The notes under the pieces are model-generated. The model had not been told where the DNA came from. It worked only from the letters and a program-made list of their open reading frames with translations, and made no database searches. DNA of 64,000 nt from Opitutia bacterium. GTDB lineage: Bacteria; Verrucomicrobiota; Verrucomicrobiia; Opitutales; UBA953. Where the stretch lies: the NCBI GenBank assembly GCA_947378845.1, contig CANCLQ010000002.1, positions 1 to 64,000 on the forward strand. The letters run 5' to 3'. Positions 26,705 through 36,507 of the stretch are shown piece after piece (within the stretch, counting starts at the first letter, position 1; each line of letters opens with the position of its first letter). Made by a program: the position numbers and the translations under genes.

Positions 26705-27219
26705 GTGCTGAATCACAGCCACAAACCAACCGAGGACTCTCGCGCGGATTTACTCTACTCGAAGTACTCTTAGTACTCGGCCTCATCAGCATGCTCGCCG
26801 CCGTACTCATTGGCGGATCGGCATCTTTATTAAAAGGCACGGCGCGCGACGACCCAGAGGACGCCATGCTCGCACTTCTACAAACTGTGCGGCGTGAAGC
26901 GGTCGAAAAAAATCAGGTGCTCACATTAAAGTCTGTTGATAATGCTTTAGAAGATGTCGCGGCTTACACGTGGGGCGAAAGTCGTTCCGAAACTTTACCG
27001 GCTAACGAAAATGTGAAAGTGAAACTCGTCGCGCCCGAAGTCGCTGCCGCAATTTTAATTGGCGGACAGGCCGAAGAAAAAGCGCTTTCGAAAGTTCGCT
27101 TCTTCCCTGACGGCACCTGCGATCGTGTGCGACTCGAGGTCAGTCGCAGCGGAGAACGACGCATTATTCCCATCGATCCTCTGACCTGCGCTCCGCTGCC
27201 GAGCGAAAACGCCAAATGA
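26701..27219 (+). CDS. gspH: type II secretion pseudopilin GspH-like
   Basis: 172 residues from GTG 26701, which overlaps the gspG stop as GTGA. The prepilin motif is SRG/FTLLEVLLVLGL. The body is beta-rich. GspH is a minor pseudopilin near the tip of the pseudopilus. Assignment to H rather than another minor pseudopilin follows gene order (G-H-I-J-K) and size. It overlaps gspI as ATGA. Confidence 0.8.
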   Translation: MSAESQPQTNRGLSRGFTLLEVLLVLGLISMLAAVLIGGSASLLKGTARDDPEDAMLALLQTVRREAVEKNQVLTLKSVDNALEDVAAYTWGESRSETLPANENVKVKLVAPEVAAAILIGGQAEEKALSKVRFFPDGTCDRVRLEVSRSGERRIIPIDPLTCAPLPSENAK

Positions 27220-27806
27220 GTCGTCGCGCATTCACTTTAATCGAGGTTCTAGTCTCGCTCGCGATTTTTGCACTGGCGGCGGTAGGGCTCGGTGCTGCTT
27301 ATTCAAACGTGCTACTCGGGCGCGTTGCCCTCAAAGAGCATTCCGTCGGCATCGATGATATCGCCAGGGCTCGCGCTGCGATGCTTGAGACTATCAGCTT
27401 CGCAAATCTCGAAATCGGCGGCGATATTTACCTGCCCGACGAACGCATGGCGCGCTGGAAGGCCACCGCCCTACCCACCACTGTGAGCGATTTATTCTCC
27501 GTCACTCTCACCGTCGAAATACAAACCACGCGCGGCGGAGCCTTTGGACCTCCGCACATCGAGACTCAATATTTGCTTCGCCCAACTTGGTCCGTCGAAG
27601 CCGATCGGAAAAAACTACAGAGCGATGCCGCCGCCCGTCTACTTAAAGAGCGCGGCTATGATGAGAGCACTGGTGGTGGCACGAGTTACATCAGTTCACC
27701 CTCTAAGAAAAAAGACACCGCAGGATCCGGCGGGAAAAATACCGGCAATAACAGCGGCAATAATAATAAGCCGAAGGAAAATACTCCGGCCAAGCCCGTA
27801 CAATGA
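27216..27806 (+). CDS. gspI: type II secretion minor pseudopilin GspI-like
   Basis: 196 residues. The prepilin motif is RRA/FTLIEVLVSLAIF, with Ala rather than Gly before the cleavage site, tolerated but uncommon. The C-terminal 50 residues are Ser, Gly, Asn and Lys-rich (SSPSKKKDTAGSGG...), a disordered tail not usual in GspI. GspI nucleates the pseudopilus tip with J and K. ATGA overlaps join it to its neighbours. Confidence 0.8.
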   Translation: MSRRAFTLIEVLVSLAIFALAAVGLGAAYSNVLLGRVALKEHSVGIDDIARARAAMLETISFANLEIGGDIYLPDERMARWKATALPTTVSDLFSVTLTVEIQTTRGGAFGPPHIETQYLLRPTWSVEADRKKLQSDAAARLLKERGYDESTGGGTSYISSPSKKKDTAGSGGKNTGNNSGNNNKPKENTPAKPVQ

Positions 27807-28450
27807 TGAGCAATTCCCCATTACGTCGCGGCTTCACGCTCATCGAAACCTTGGTTTCGCTGGCATTACTTGGAATTTTATTGGTCACGCTAAATACATT
27901 CCTTTTTTCGATGAGCGAACTTTGGGGTGGGCGACGCGATCAGCGCTTGTTCGACCAACACGTTCGAGCGGCGACCAGACAGCTTTCTGAAACACTCACC
28001 TCTGCTACCGTCGGAATTGGCGCTAAGGGATGCTCTATTAAAGACGTCCATGGCTTCGACGGCACCATGACTCCGCGCTTAACTTTTCTTCTCGCAGATG
28101 CGGGTCGCCTCGCTGACTGGCCCGAAGCGCCACTCCCAGATGTCGACTTCTCCCTCTACGTTCAGCCTGAACTCGGCCTCGTTCTCAAATGGCAATCACG
28201 CCTTGAAATCGAACGCGACGCCAACGATCAGCACGAAACCATTTTGTCGCCTTTCGTGACTTCAATCGCGTACGAATATTTCGACGCCGATTTAAAGCGT
28301 TGGAAAATCGAAGAAGAGCCGCTGCGCGACACAGGCGGGGCGACTTATCTCCAGCCCGCGCGCCTTCATCTTCGCTTTGCACGTGGTGCATTAAAGTCTG
28401 AAACTGTTATCGATCTACCCATTCGCCGCACAGGCGCCAGCCGACCATGA
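27803..28450 (+). CDS. gspJ: type II secretion minor pseudopilin GspJ-like
   Basis: 215 residues. The prepilin motif is RRG/FTLIETLVSLALLG. The globular part contains LRFARGALKSETVIDLPIR. It is taken as GspJ from its position between I and K and from its longer beta-rich domain. ATG 27803 or 27806 start. It overlaps both neighbours by four bases. Confidence 0.8.
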   Translation: MMSNSPLRRGFTLIETLVSLALLGILLVTLNTFLFSMSELWGGRRDQRLFDQHVRAATRQLSETLTSATVGIGAKGCSIKDVHGFDGTMTPRLTFLLADAGRLADWPEAPLPDVDFSLYVQPELGLVLKWQSRLEIERDANDQHETILSPFVTSIAYEYFDADLKRWKIEEEPLRDTGGATYLQPARLHLRFARGALKSETVIDLPIRRTGASRP

Positions 28451-29688
28451 AGAATCGTCGCGGCTCAGTCATCGTTGTCGTCCTCGTGCTGATCACATTG
28501 GCGTCACTTTTATTGGCACGTTTTATGGAAGATAACTCGCTCGAGTTATCAATGGCCACGAGAGAGATTGATCGCCAACGCTTACGCGTCGATGCGATGT
28601 CCGAAATGGAACTCGCTCTCGCCGTCGTCGCAGAAATTCGCTCCGTTGATTTAAATAAAATCCACGCACCGAGTCAGGGCTTTGATGACCCCCACGCTTA
28701 TTTAGGCGTGCCACCTCGCGAGGGGCTTGAAGCGACTTTTGAATATGAAGATGAAAGCAGCAAACTACCGCTCTCTAATTTAGATAAAAATTCGCTCATT
28801 CAATTATTCTATGCACTCGGGCTCGAGCAGCGTGATGCGGATCGCGTAGCCGATGCCCTCGTTGCGTGGACGAGTAAAAAATATGAATCGCTCGAAGAAG
28901 AGGCGACCGATGCCGCCTACCAACGCGCAAAGCTTTCTTTTAAACCGGCCCGACGCGCCCTGCGTTCATTTGAAGAACTCCGAACCATCGGTGTAGCCAA
29001 AGATTTCTTCTTCGATGAAAATGGCGACCCGACTCCACTGCTCGAAGCATTCAAAGGTTGCGTGAGTCTCTATACCTTCAGCGATACAAATATTAATTCT
29101 GCGTCGGACACTCTGCTGCTAGCCCAAGGATTAGACCTTAATCAAATTGCAAAAATCCGCGCCAAGCAGGACACGATGCAAAAGCGCATCGTGGGCACAC
29201 CGCCGTATTTTCGCGTCACTCGCGAAGTCCGCGAAATGCTCGGCGCCAATGCACCAATTAAAAAATTTGATGATGAAATTCATCTGATGTGGGTGCGGGT
29301 CACGGTCAAAGAAGGTCGTGCCAAGTGCCGGATTAGCGCTCTCGTTGCCATCCGTGACGATGTGACCTACGCCAGCCCCGTGACCGACCCCGATGCGACC
29401 CCCGCCATCGACGCATCGAGCACCAGCACTGCTCGCACCTTCGGTTCCACGACATCAGCCTCCGTGGCTAAAGATGGCACAACTTCAACGGGAACAACCT
29501 CGACCAATAAGGTGTCGACCTTAACCAGGACCACCAACTCCATCACCCCGGGAGTTATACTGCCTAGCCCAGTAACCATTGCCCTAGGCGGAAGAACTAT
29601 TAACCAAAGCCTGAATTACCCTTTCAAAATCCTCAGTTGGTCAGAAGATAACGGCCCGCCCGCCTCCTCGCCCAACTCAATACCATGA
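28447..29688 (+). CDS. gspK: type II secretion minor pseudopilin GspK
   Basis: 413 residues. The prepilin-like start RRG/SVIVVVLVLITLASLL lacks the Glu at +5, as is normal for GspK at the very tip. SSKLPLSNLDKNSLIQLFYAL, VADALVAW and NINSASDTLLLAQG match the GspK helical domain. The C-terminal 130 residues are Ser/Thr-rich and repetitive. It overlaps gspJ and the next gene by four bases. Confidence 0.88.
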   Translation: MKNRRGSVIVVVLVLITLASLLLARFMEDNSLELSMATREIDRQRLRVDAMSEMELALAVVAEIRSVDLNKIHAPSQGFDDPHAYLGVPPREGLEATFEYEDESSKLPLSNLDKNSLIQLFYALGLEQRDADRVADALVAWTSKKYESLEEEATDAAYQRAKLSFKPARRALRSFEELRTIGVAKDFFFDENGDPTPLLEAFKGCVSLYTFSDTNINSASDTLLLAQGLDLNQIAKIRAKQDTMQKRIVGTPPYFRVTREVREMLGANAPIKKFDDEIHLMWVRVTVKEGRAKCRISALVAIRDDVTYASPVTDPDATPAIDASSTSTARTFGSTTSASVAKDGTTSTGTTSTNKVSTLTRTTNSITPGVILPSPVTIALGGRTINQSLNYPFKILSWSEDNGPPASSPNSIP

Positions 29689-30809
29689 GTTCCATTTTCT
29701 CACGCTGGTTCACCCAAAGCTCCCCTAACGCCTCCGCCGTACTACTGCCGGGAAATCGGTTTTTTGTACGCACCATCACTCTCGAAAGCACGGATGCAGC
29801 TTCTGAAGTGTCTCTCGCAATGGAGGCGCTCTCGCCATTCCCGTCCGAGCACATGCTCATGGGGTTTGTTGTTTCGGCAGATAATAAACAAGCCCTCGCT
29901 TACGCTTCGCACCGCCGCAGGTTTACCACCGAAGAGAGTTTTACCTGGCCCGATCACTGCCAAGTGATTCCAGAATTCTTGGCGCTATGCGGAGAGCGCC
30001 CCGATAAAGCTGGCGTGCTTATCCATGTTGGCGACGAGCGTCTGACTGCACTGGCTTGGTCTGAAACCGGCACACAGCCAATTGCCGTCCTGAGTGTTAA
30101 TCGCGACGAAACACAAATCGACGCACTTGCTGCCGAAATTATTTTGCGTGCCGCGCTTCCCGACGAAACTCCTGTTCGCACAACCAATGAAACACTGCAG
30201 GCCGAACTAACCGAATCGGAACTCAGCTTACGTTGCGGAAAAGGTTCTCCATATATTTTAAATAAAGCGCAACTCGACCAGGCCGACATTCGTGATGCCG
30301 ATTTCCTGGCCGAGCGCCGCAAGAAGGAACAATTCAACCACTTACTCTGGAATGCTGCCCGCGTCGCAGTGGTCGTCTTAGCCGTCTCTCTCCTGCTTGA
30401 AGTCGGCGCGGGCTTTATTACTTGGCGCGCTAACGAACTTCGCACATCGACCGAAGCGCGGCGACCGCTCATCCAAGAAATCGAATCCGCCCAGGCACTC
30501 GCCGCGCGCATCACCGATCTTAACACACAATCACCAATGCCGCTCGAGATGCTGGCGCTGGTGAATCCAAAGCGCCCAGCGACGGTCGACTTCCAGCGCA
30601 TTAATTGCAAAGCGAACAACGCCATCGAGATTGAGGCACGCACCAGCAATGCGAGTGACATCACGACATTCGAGCGTGCCCTCAAAGAAATCCCCGAAGT
30701 TATCAGCGTCGCCAGCCGCGACATCCGTGCACGCGACACGCTGACCACCTTCACCTTCACTATTACCTTCAAGCCCGAGGCCGTGCGGTCCGCTAAAATA
30801 AAAAAATAA
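29685..30809 (+). CDS. gspL: type II secretion GspL-like inner-membrane protein
   Basis: 374 residues. The first 215 residues look like the cytoplasmic actin-like domain of GspL/PilM, with weak similarity. A membrane segment is at about 226-245 (AARVAVVVLAVSLLLEVGAGF), then a coiled and ferredoxin-like periplasmic part (NAIEIEARTSNASDITTFERALKEI). GspL couples the GspE ATPase to the membrane complex. It is identified mostly by gene order and topology. One base separates it from the GspM-like gene. Confidence 0.75.
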   Translation: MSSIFSRWFTQSSPNASAVLLPGNRFFVRTITLESTDAASEVSLAMEALSPFPSEHMLMGFVVSADNKQALAYASHRRRFTTEESFTWPDHCQVIPEFLALCGERPDKAGVLIHVGDERLTALAWSETGTQPIAVLSVNRDETQIDALAAEIILRAALPDETPVRTTNETLQAELTESELSLRCGKGSPYILNKAQLDQADIRDADFLAERRKKEQFNHLLWNAARVAVVVLAVSLLLEVGAGFITWRANELRTSTEARRPLIQEIESAQALAARITDLNTQSPMPLEMLALVNPKRPATVDFQRINCKANNAIEIEARTSNASDITTFERALKEIPEVISVASRDIRARDTLTTFTFTITFKPEAVRSAKIKK

Positions 30810-30810
30810 T

Positions 30811-31338
30811 ATGAAGCGCCTCTTTTTCAGTCTTCAAGCCCGCGAACGTTACATGGCGATTGCCGCACTCGCTATCGCCGCACTCATCGCGTCCACTTCT
30901 GCGTGGTCGCACGTGCGCTCGCAGTGGGATATGTGGCGTTCGCTAGAAAATGAAAATGCCGTTCAACTCACCTGGCTTAAAAACGAGCCTGCCATTCGCA
31001 CCGCTGCAGCTAACGCCGTACGCGGACTCGATGCGGGTCGTGGCTACGACCAAGCCAAACTGGTCGCCGAAACTTTAGCCGTCGCAAAGGATGTTGGACT
31101 CAATGCTGTCAGCGAAGCACCGAAGACGCAAAAGGCCGGCCGCTTTGCGATTCATACGATGCAGATGAGTTGCCGCCGCACCGACATGGGGTCGATTGTT
31201 AAATTCTACGAAAGCATCCAGCCTCGCGCACCCTACCTTTCGATAAGTTCGATTTCTTTACAGTCCGATCGTGGCAACTCTGGAACCGTCAGCATGACTG
31301 TTCAGATGAGCGCCATCGAATTAATCGGCGCGAAATAA
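30811..31338 (+). CDS. gspM: type II secretion GspM-like inner-membrane protein
   Basis: 175 residues. A short basic start, one membrane segment at about 13-35 and a ferredoxin-like periplasmic domain (IHTMQMSCRRTDMGSIVKFYESIQPRAPYLSISSISL) match GspM/PilO topology. It ends the plus-strand run and its stop is 8 bases from the end of the convergent gspF. GspM probably pairs with the GspL-like protein. Confidence 0.75.
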   Translation: MKRLFFSLQARERYMAIAALAIAALIASTSAWSHVRSQWDMWRSLENENAVQLTWLKNEPAIRTAAANAVRGLDAGRGYDQAKLVAETLAVAKDVGLNAVSEAPKTQKAGRFAIHTMQMSCRRTDMGSIVKFYESIQPRAPYLSISSISLQSDRGNSGTVSMTVQMSAIELIGAK

Positions 31339-31346
31339 TCCGTCGG

Positions 31347-32576
31347 TTAAAAACGGAAACTCGAGCTAACCTCGAACACGGCCGCCACAATTGCGAAAGC
31401 GATAAAGGCGACGAACGAGAACGCGGCAATCAGTACGCTCGCGGAAATGGTTTGTGAGAGCGCTCCAAGCCAGCGATCCAACTCAGCGCGATACGAACGT
31501 GCGATGTCACGCAATCCTGGTGCTAAATTTCCTGTCTGCTCAGCCACCGCTACTCGGTCTAAAAGTAAACGTGGGAAATATCCGGTGCGGGCTAAAGCGC
31601 GCGAAAGGCTTTCACCTTCAAGAACTCGGTCGGTCGCCTCGCGCATTTGCGCCCGCATTGCGCGGTTCGGCGCTGTCTTCTCGGCTAAGCGCAAAGCTTC
31701 AGCCGTCGTGATTCCGTTCTCTAATAGAACTGCCAAAGTGTGGCAGAAATTGAGAACTGAAACACGCATCACGAATGGACCAGCAATCGGAACTTTTAAA
31801 AGCAAGGCATCCGATGCCAGCTTTCCGGCTTCTTTCTTTCGCCATTGATAAACGCCCACTGTCGCGATGGCAGCCAGAACTAAGAAGATTGGGCCGACTA
31901 CAACAAAAACATCTGCGAACCCAATCAACAACTTCGTCGAGAGCGGCAACTTACCGCCTAATGAGGTGAGCAGAACTTGTAGGCGCGGCAGCAAATAAAG
32001 GACGAAGAAAATCACAACGCCGATAGCGATGAAACAAATGAAGATTGGATAAGACATCGCTGCGATTAACTTGCGACGAAACTCAGCCTGCTCCGTGAAG
32101 TGCGTGATTAGGCGCTCCAATACATCACGCACATTGCCCGTGGCCTCACCTGCCGAAATTAAGTTGATTGTCTGACCATCAAAGACTGCGGGGTACGCAC
32201 TCATCGCCGCCGAAAGGCTTTGGCCTTCTCCCAGCTTAGCCCAAATGCCTGCACATAGATTCCGCAGACGTGACTTTTGTAATCGAAGCGAAAGCAAACG
32301 CAGGGATTCGCCGGCCGACATTCCACTTCGCACTAAATCCGCCATCGCTTCTAAAAACGGCAAGCATTCGGCTGCCGTTGGCTCTGACTCCCGATCCTTC
32401 TTTAAATCTTTTTTGCTGTCTGACTCGCGACTCACTCCGCCAACTTCATCCATCTTTAAGGGATGTAAGCCGCGAGACTGCAATCGACGTAACGCTTCGC
32501 GGCGACTAGGGGCATCAAGCGTACCATCGGTGACAACTCCCTGCGCATCGCGTGCCTGATAAATAAAAGACGGCAT
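31347..32576 (-). CDS. gspF: type II secretion inner-membrane platform protein GspF
   Basis: 409 residues. An N-terminal YQARDAQGVVTDGTLDAPS module is followed by two repeated cytoplasmic helical domains and three membrane segments (ISYPIFICFIAIGVVIFFVL, VVGPIFLVLAAIATVGV, the last at the C-terminus). The pair SAGEATGNV and VAEQTGNLAPGL marks the duplicated GspF domain. It is the polytopic platform of the machine, third in the D-E-F operon, 6 bases after gspE. Confidence 0.95.
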   Translation of the reverse strand: MPSFIYQARDAQGVVTDGTLDAPSRREALRRLQSRGLHPLKMDEVGGVSRESDSKKDLKKDRESEPTAAECLPFLEAMADLVRSGMSAGESLRLLSLRLQKSRLRNLCAGIWAKLGEGQSLSAAMSAYPAVFDGQTINLISAGEATGNVRDVLERLITHFTEQAEFRRKLIAAMSYPIFICFIAIGVVIFFVLYLLPRLQVLLTSLGGKLPLSTKLLIGFADVFVVVGPIFLVLAAIATVGVYQWRKKEAGKLASDALLLKVPIAGPFVMRVSVLNFCHTLAVLLENGITTAEALRLAEKTAPNRAMRAQMREATDRVLEGESLSRALARTGYFPRLLLDRVAVAEQTGNLAPGLRDIARSYRAELDRWLGALSQTISASVLIAAFSFVAFIAFAIVAAVFEVSSSFRF

Positions 32577-32582
32577 TGGGTC

Positions 32583-34271
32583 TTACTCGTTGGCGCTTAA
32601 ATTGCGAACCAGCTCATCAATGGTCGTGTGACCAGCGACCACTTTCTCCCACCCGGCTTTTGCCAGCGGTCGCATGCCATTCGCAATCGCACGCTCAGTG
32701 AGCTCACGATTGCTGACGCGCTTAATGATTAAATCGTGCAACGGCTTCGGGTGGAAAATTTCGAAGACGCCGACGCGACCACGATAACCCGTGTTGCGAC
32801 AACGACGGCAACCAACAGGTTCACGCAGAGAAGTGACGCCCGCTAAGTTGCTTTCATCCATGCCCAATGATTCCAAGGCAGGCAGTAAGCGCTCGCGATT
32901 GATTGGCACAGACTTTGCACAATCCGTGCAGAGGCGGCGAACTAAGCGCTGTGCAATAACCAACTCTACTGCTGAGCCCACGAGGAATGGCTCCACGCCC
33001 ATATCAATTAAACGTGTAATCGCACCCGGCGCATCGTTGGTGTGCAGCGTCGAGAAAACCAAGTGGCCCGTTAAAGAAGCACGGATAGAAATTTCGGCGG
33101 TTTCTAAATCGCGAATTTCACCGACCATGATGACGTCGGGATCTTGGCGCAACGTACTACGCAAAGCATTCGCAAAGGTGAGTCCGATTTCTGCTTTAGT
33201 CTGAACCTGATTCGCTCCTGGCACTTCGTACTCAATTGGATCCTCAATCGTGACGATACGTAAATCAGGCGAATTAATTTCCCGCAAGAATGCGTTGAGT
33301 GTCGTCGATTTACCTGAGCCCGTGGGGCCGGTGACTAAAATAATGCCGTGTGGATAGTCTAAAACTTTTCGAATCGAGGCCTGCTCTTCGGGCGACATGC
33401 CGATACGGTCCATGTCATAGGCTTCTTTACGTTGATTTAATAAACGCAGCGAAACCGACTCCGCATAAATCGTTGGAATAGTCGAGACACGGATATCTAA
33501 AACATTTTTGCCATCGCGGAAATTAATCCGGCCGTCTTGCGGTAAGCGACGCTCAGAAATGTTTAGGCGCGCCATAATTTTCAGTCGCGAAATAATCGCG
33601 TCCTGAAAGCGTGCGAGATTCTCAGGCAGCGGCACCGGAATCAAAATGCCGTCGACGCGATAGCGAATGCGCAAATTGCCTTCTTGAGGTTCGAAGTGAA
33701 CGTCCGTCGCCCCTTCCGCAACTGCTTGAGATAAAATATCGGTGACGAAGCGCACCACCGCAGCGTCAGCATCGGCTTCGACGTCGGCCTGTGCATTTTG
33801 TAATTCAGGCAAATCAGACCCTTCATCATCTAGGCTGCCGCCGCCCACGCCGTAATTTTCAGTGATGAGTTGGGCGACGCGTTCAGGGGCCGCCAAAAAC
33901 CACTGCGGACGCTGATCTGTAAATGTAGCCACCCAATCGGCGGTTTCTAAATCTGGCGGCAAAGGCGAAACCAAGGCGAGTCGTCCTTCTTTTGCGCCTG
34001 GTAGTAAAACTGGAATTACTTGTGCTTCCGCCGCCAAGCGAGCCGGTAAAATTTTCGTGCCTTGCGAATCTACGGCAGGCTCGTCGAGCACCGTGAGCCC
34101 GGTCGTGCTCGCAAGCTCTGCCAGCAATGCGGCTTCGGTTAAATTAAGTTGTGATGCGAGTATCTTGAATCGCTGCTCACGTGCGGCTTCGGCAATTGTT
34201 TGCAACGCCTCGGGACTCAGACGCTGCAACAACGCCGAGGGCAAACCATGCCTGGCCGCTAAGGTCGCCAT
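32583..34271 (-). CDS. gspE: type II secretion ATPase GspE
   Basis: 562 residues. An N-terminal GspE/MshEN-type region is followed by the ATPase: FEPQEGNLRIRYRVDG, Walker A GPTGSGKSTTLNAFL, IEDPIEYEVPGANQVQ, LRQDPDVIMVGEIRD and TGHLVFSTLHTNDAPGA. The tetra-Cys zinc site is CTDC near 475 and CRRC near 517. It drives pseudopilus growth in the cytoplasm. Its ATG overlaps the gspD stop as TAATG, which implies coupling of translation. Confidence 0.96.
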   Translation of the reverse strand: MATLAARHGLPSALLQRLSPEALQTIAEAAREQRFKILASQLNLTEAALLAELASTTGLTVLDEPAVDSQGTKILPARLAAEAQVIPVLLPGAKEGRLALVSPLPPDLETADWVATFTDQRPQWFLAAPERVAQLITENYGVGGGSLDDEGSDLPELQNAQADVEADADAAVVRFVTDILSQAVAEGATDVHFEPQEGNLRIRYRVDGILIPVPLPENLARFQDAIISRLKIMARLNISERRLPQDGRINFRDGKNVLDIRVSTIPTIYAESVSLRLLNQRKEAYDMDRIGMSPEEQASIRKVLDYPHGIILVTGPTGSGKSTTLNAFLREINSPDLRIVTIEDPIEYEVPGANQVQTKAEIGLTFANALRSTLRQDPDVIMVGEIRDLETAEISIRASLTGHLVFSTLHTNDAPGAITRLIDMGVEPFLVGSAVELVIAQRLVRRLCTDCAKSVPINRERLLPALESLGMDESNLAGVTSLREPVGCRRCRNTGYRGRVGVFEIFHPKPLHDLIIKRVSNRELTERAIANGMRPLAKAGWEKVVAGHTTIDELVRNLSANE

Positions 34272-36340
34272 TAGGGATTTACAGGTGCAGAAGGCTTAGC
34301 TGAGGGCGCAACATCGATTACTTTGCGCACCTCATCCTTAATCGGCGTCGCATCAATTCGGTTGAGCGCATTAATATTATCCACCGCCGAATTGTTCAGC
34401 ACATAAGGACGCATTAAAATAACGAGCTCGGTGCGAGTCTTGGATTTCGTCGAAGATCCGAGCCAGTCACCAATAATCGGGATGGGACCAAGACGATTAG
34501 CGGTGACCGTATCTTGCGTGCGCTGCAATCCGCCCAGCACAATAATTTCTCCGCTCATTGCGCTCACGAATGAATCCGTCGAACGTCTTCCAATGATAGG
34601 CTGGTCGTTGTTGTCTAATTTCACTTCGCCTAAAACGTCTTCTACTTGTTGGGTGATTTGTAATTGGACTGAGCCATCTTTACCAATCAACGGCAGGACC
34701 TTTAAATTAATCCCGATATCTCGCTGTGAAACGGTTGAGCTTGTGACGAAGCCTGATGTGCCGCTGGCGGTGGACTGAGTGCCGGTGACTACTGGGCGTG
34801 ATTCGCCCACAAAGATGGTCGCCTCTTTATTATGTGTCGTGGTGATTGTGGGCACCGAAAGAATGCGTGTGTCATTCTTCGTCGGTGTAGTCGCTAATCC
34901 AATTACGCCGGTGAGGTCATTGCCCGCCGCAATGGATGCGAAAGTTGCACTGCCGGATGGTTTTAAAGTTCCGCCAGCAAAGGTGCTATTAATGCCAACA
35001 AGTTTGCCGTTGGTTACATCGAGTCCCAGTGCGCTAATGCCGCTTGAGTCTGAGTCGGTTAAAGTGACTTCGGCAATCACGACCTCAACGCGCACTTGCG
35101 GCAACACGACGTCTACCTTGTCTATGAGTTCATGCAATAATCGTAAATCGTCTTTCGTGCCCGACACTACGATCGAGTTACTGCGAACATCAGCCAAGAC
35201 TGTCGTCATGCTACTGAATTCATCTGCGCCATTTTGTTCGGCACTCTTAGCATTATTTGCGGAAGCTGCGGCATTCGCTGCGGGTGCGGTCACTCGGTTC
35301 GCGCCGGTCGTGGAGCGCGTGCCCGTTGTAGTCGTCGTGGCTTTAGTCTGACCTGTCACAAGCTGCGTCAACAGCGTGGCGACTTCGGTAGCGTTAGCAT
35401 GACGGAGAAAAATCACATCGGTCTTCGTGTTGGGATCCGAATTAGCATCGAGTGCCTCGATGAGGTTATCGAAAAATGCGTGCTGATCGGGCGAGCCCAT
35501 TAAAATCACCCGATTGGTACGCTCATCGGCGGTGAAACTCGTGCCGGTGCTTAAGCGAAACGGCGCACCCGCTTCACGCGAAGGCGTACGCAGCAATGCC
35601 GTTAATTTATTCACCACATCCGTCGCAAGCGCGTGCTTCAGATTGTACATCTTGGTCGTGACCACATCGAGTTGCGGACGGTCCAATTGATTCAAGAGTC
35701 CTTCAATCTTCTGCAGATTCGTAATCGAATCGGTAACGAGAATTGCATTATTGCGTGAGAAGTAAACGGGGGGCGTTGCCAGAGTTGTGTTCAACATTCC
35801 CGTGACTTGTGCGACGACTTCCTGACCGTTGGCGTGCTTGAGTACAAAAATTTTGGAAGCGATGCGACCACTGGCCGGCATGCTCAAGGTGCTTTCAGTA
35901 ATCAACGAAGGCGACTCGCTGCGTGCGACATTGTTTGGGACAACTTTTAAAAACTTATCGCCCTGCTGGATGACGGAAATTCCGTTGAGGTTAAGCAGCG
36001 TCTCGACAGCGAGCAGCGCATCGCTTCGAGTCGTGGTAGCAGGTAAATTAAGTGTGTAGAGATTGGCCGGCAACGCTTGCGGACGAAGGACAATTTTTCC
36101 GGTCCATCGTTGCATGAGGTCGATGATTCCACCGACATCGACATCGCGCAGCGACATGGGTCCGACTTTATCCGTGGGCGACAATCCGTTCACCGGTGTA
36201 GCAGCGGCGACGCCACTGACTACTGCAGGATCATTCTCCGACTGAGCTTGAAGCGCGAGCGGCAGAAGCAAGCCAGCAGCGATGAGCATCACTAAGCTAA
36301 GGGCGGTCGCCTTCGGGGAAATTTTGGGGAATGAATTCAC
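34271..36340 (-). CDS. gspD: type II secretion outer-membrane secretin GspD
   Basis: 689 residues. Signal sequence at 1-32, N0 domain, then repeats of the N1-N3 type (RIASKIFVLKHANGQEVVAQV, TTKMYNLKHALATDVVNKL, KTDVIFLRHANATEVATLL), a low-complexity Ala/Thr/Asn linker near 345-375, then the secretin channel (VEVVIAEVTLTDSDSSGISAL, GIEINLKVLPLIG-like, VSAMSGEIIVLGGLQRT). It forms the large outer-membrane pore. It heads the D-E-F operon on minus. Confidence 0.95.
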   Translation of the reverse strand: MNSFPKISPKATALSLVMLIAAGLLLPLALQAQSENDPAVVSGVAAATPVNGLSPTDKVGPMSLRDVDVGGIIDLMQRWTGKIVLRPQALPANLYTLNLPATTTRSDALLAVETLLNLNGISVIQQGDKFLKVVPNNVARSESPSLITESTLSMPASGRIASKIFVLKHANGQEVVAQVTGMLNTTLATPPVYFSRNNAILVTDSITNLQKIEGLLNQLDRPQLDVVTTKMYNLKHALATDVVNKLTALLRTPSREAGAPFRLSTGTSFTADERTNRVILMGSPDQHAFFDNLIEALDANSDPNTKTDVIFLRHANATEVATLLTQLVTGQTKATTTTTGTRSTTGANRVTAPAANAAASANNAKSAEQNGADEFSSMTTVLADVRSNSIVVSGTKDDLRLLHELIDKVDVVLPQVRVEVVIAEVTLTDSDSSGISALGLDVTNGKLVGINSTFAGGTLKPSGSATFASIAAGNDLTGVIGLATTPTKNDTRILSVPTITTTHNKEATIFVGESRPVVTGTQSTASGTSGFVTSSTVSQRDIGINLKVLPLIGKDGSVQLQITQQVEDVLGEVKLDNNDQPIIGRRSTDSFVSAMSGEIIVLGGLQRTQDTVTANRLGPIPIIGDWLGSSTKSKTRTELVILMRPYVLNNSAVDNINALNRIDATPIKDEVRKVIDVAPSAKPSAPVNP

Positions 36341-36507
36341 AAGGATTAGGGTACATTGATAACACCACCCCGCCTTAATAGTTCGATGGAAAATATTTGC
36401 AGACAGGCCTTAGGCAAATCCCTGCGCAGACAGCCATATAGTGAACATTATTTCACCTTTTGCTTGCTTTTCCATCCCCTTTTAATAGCAAGTAAGTCGA
36501 CTAACCC

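Noticed and set aside
29954..30772. A 272-residue frame on minus inside the GspL-like gene
   Set aside because: It is antisense to a gene with good order in the T2SS run and is very rich in Ser, Arg and Ala, as expected of a shadow frame.
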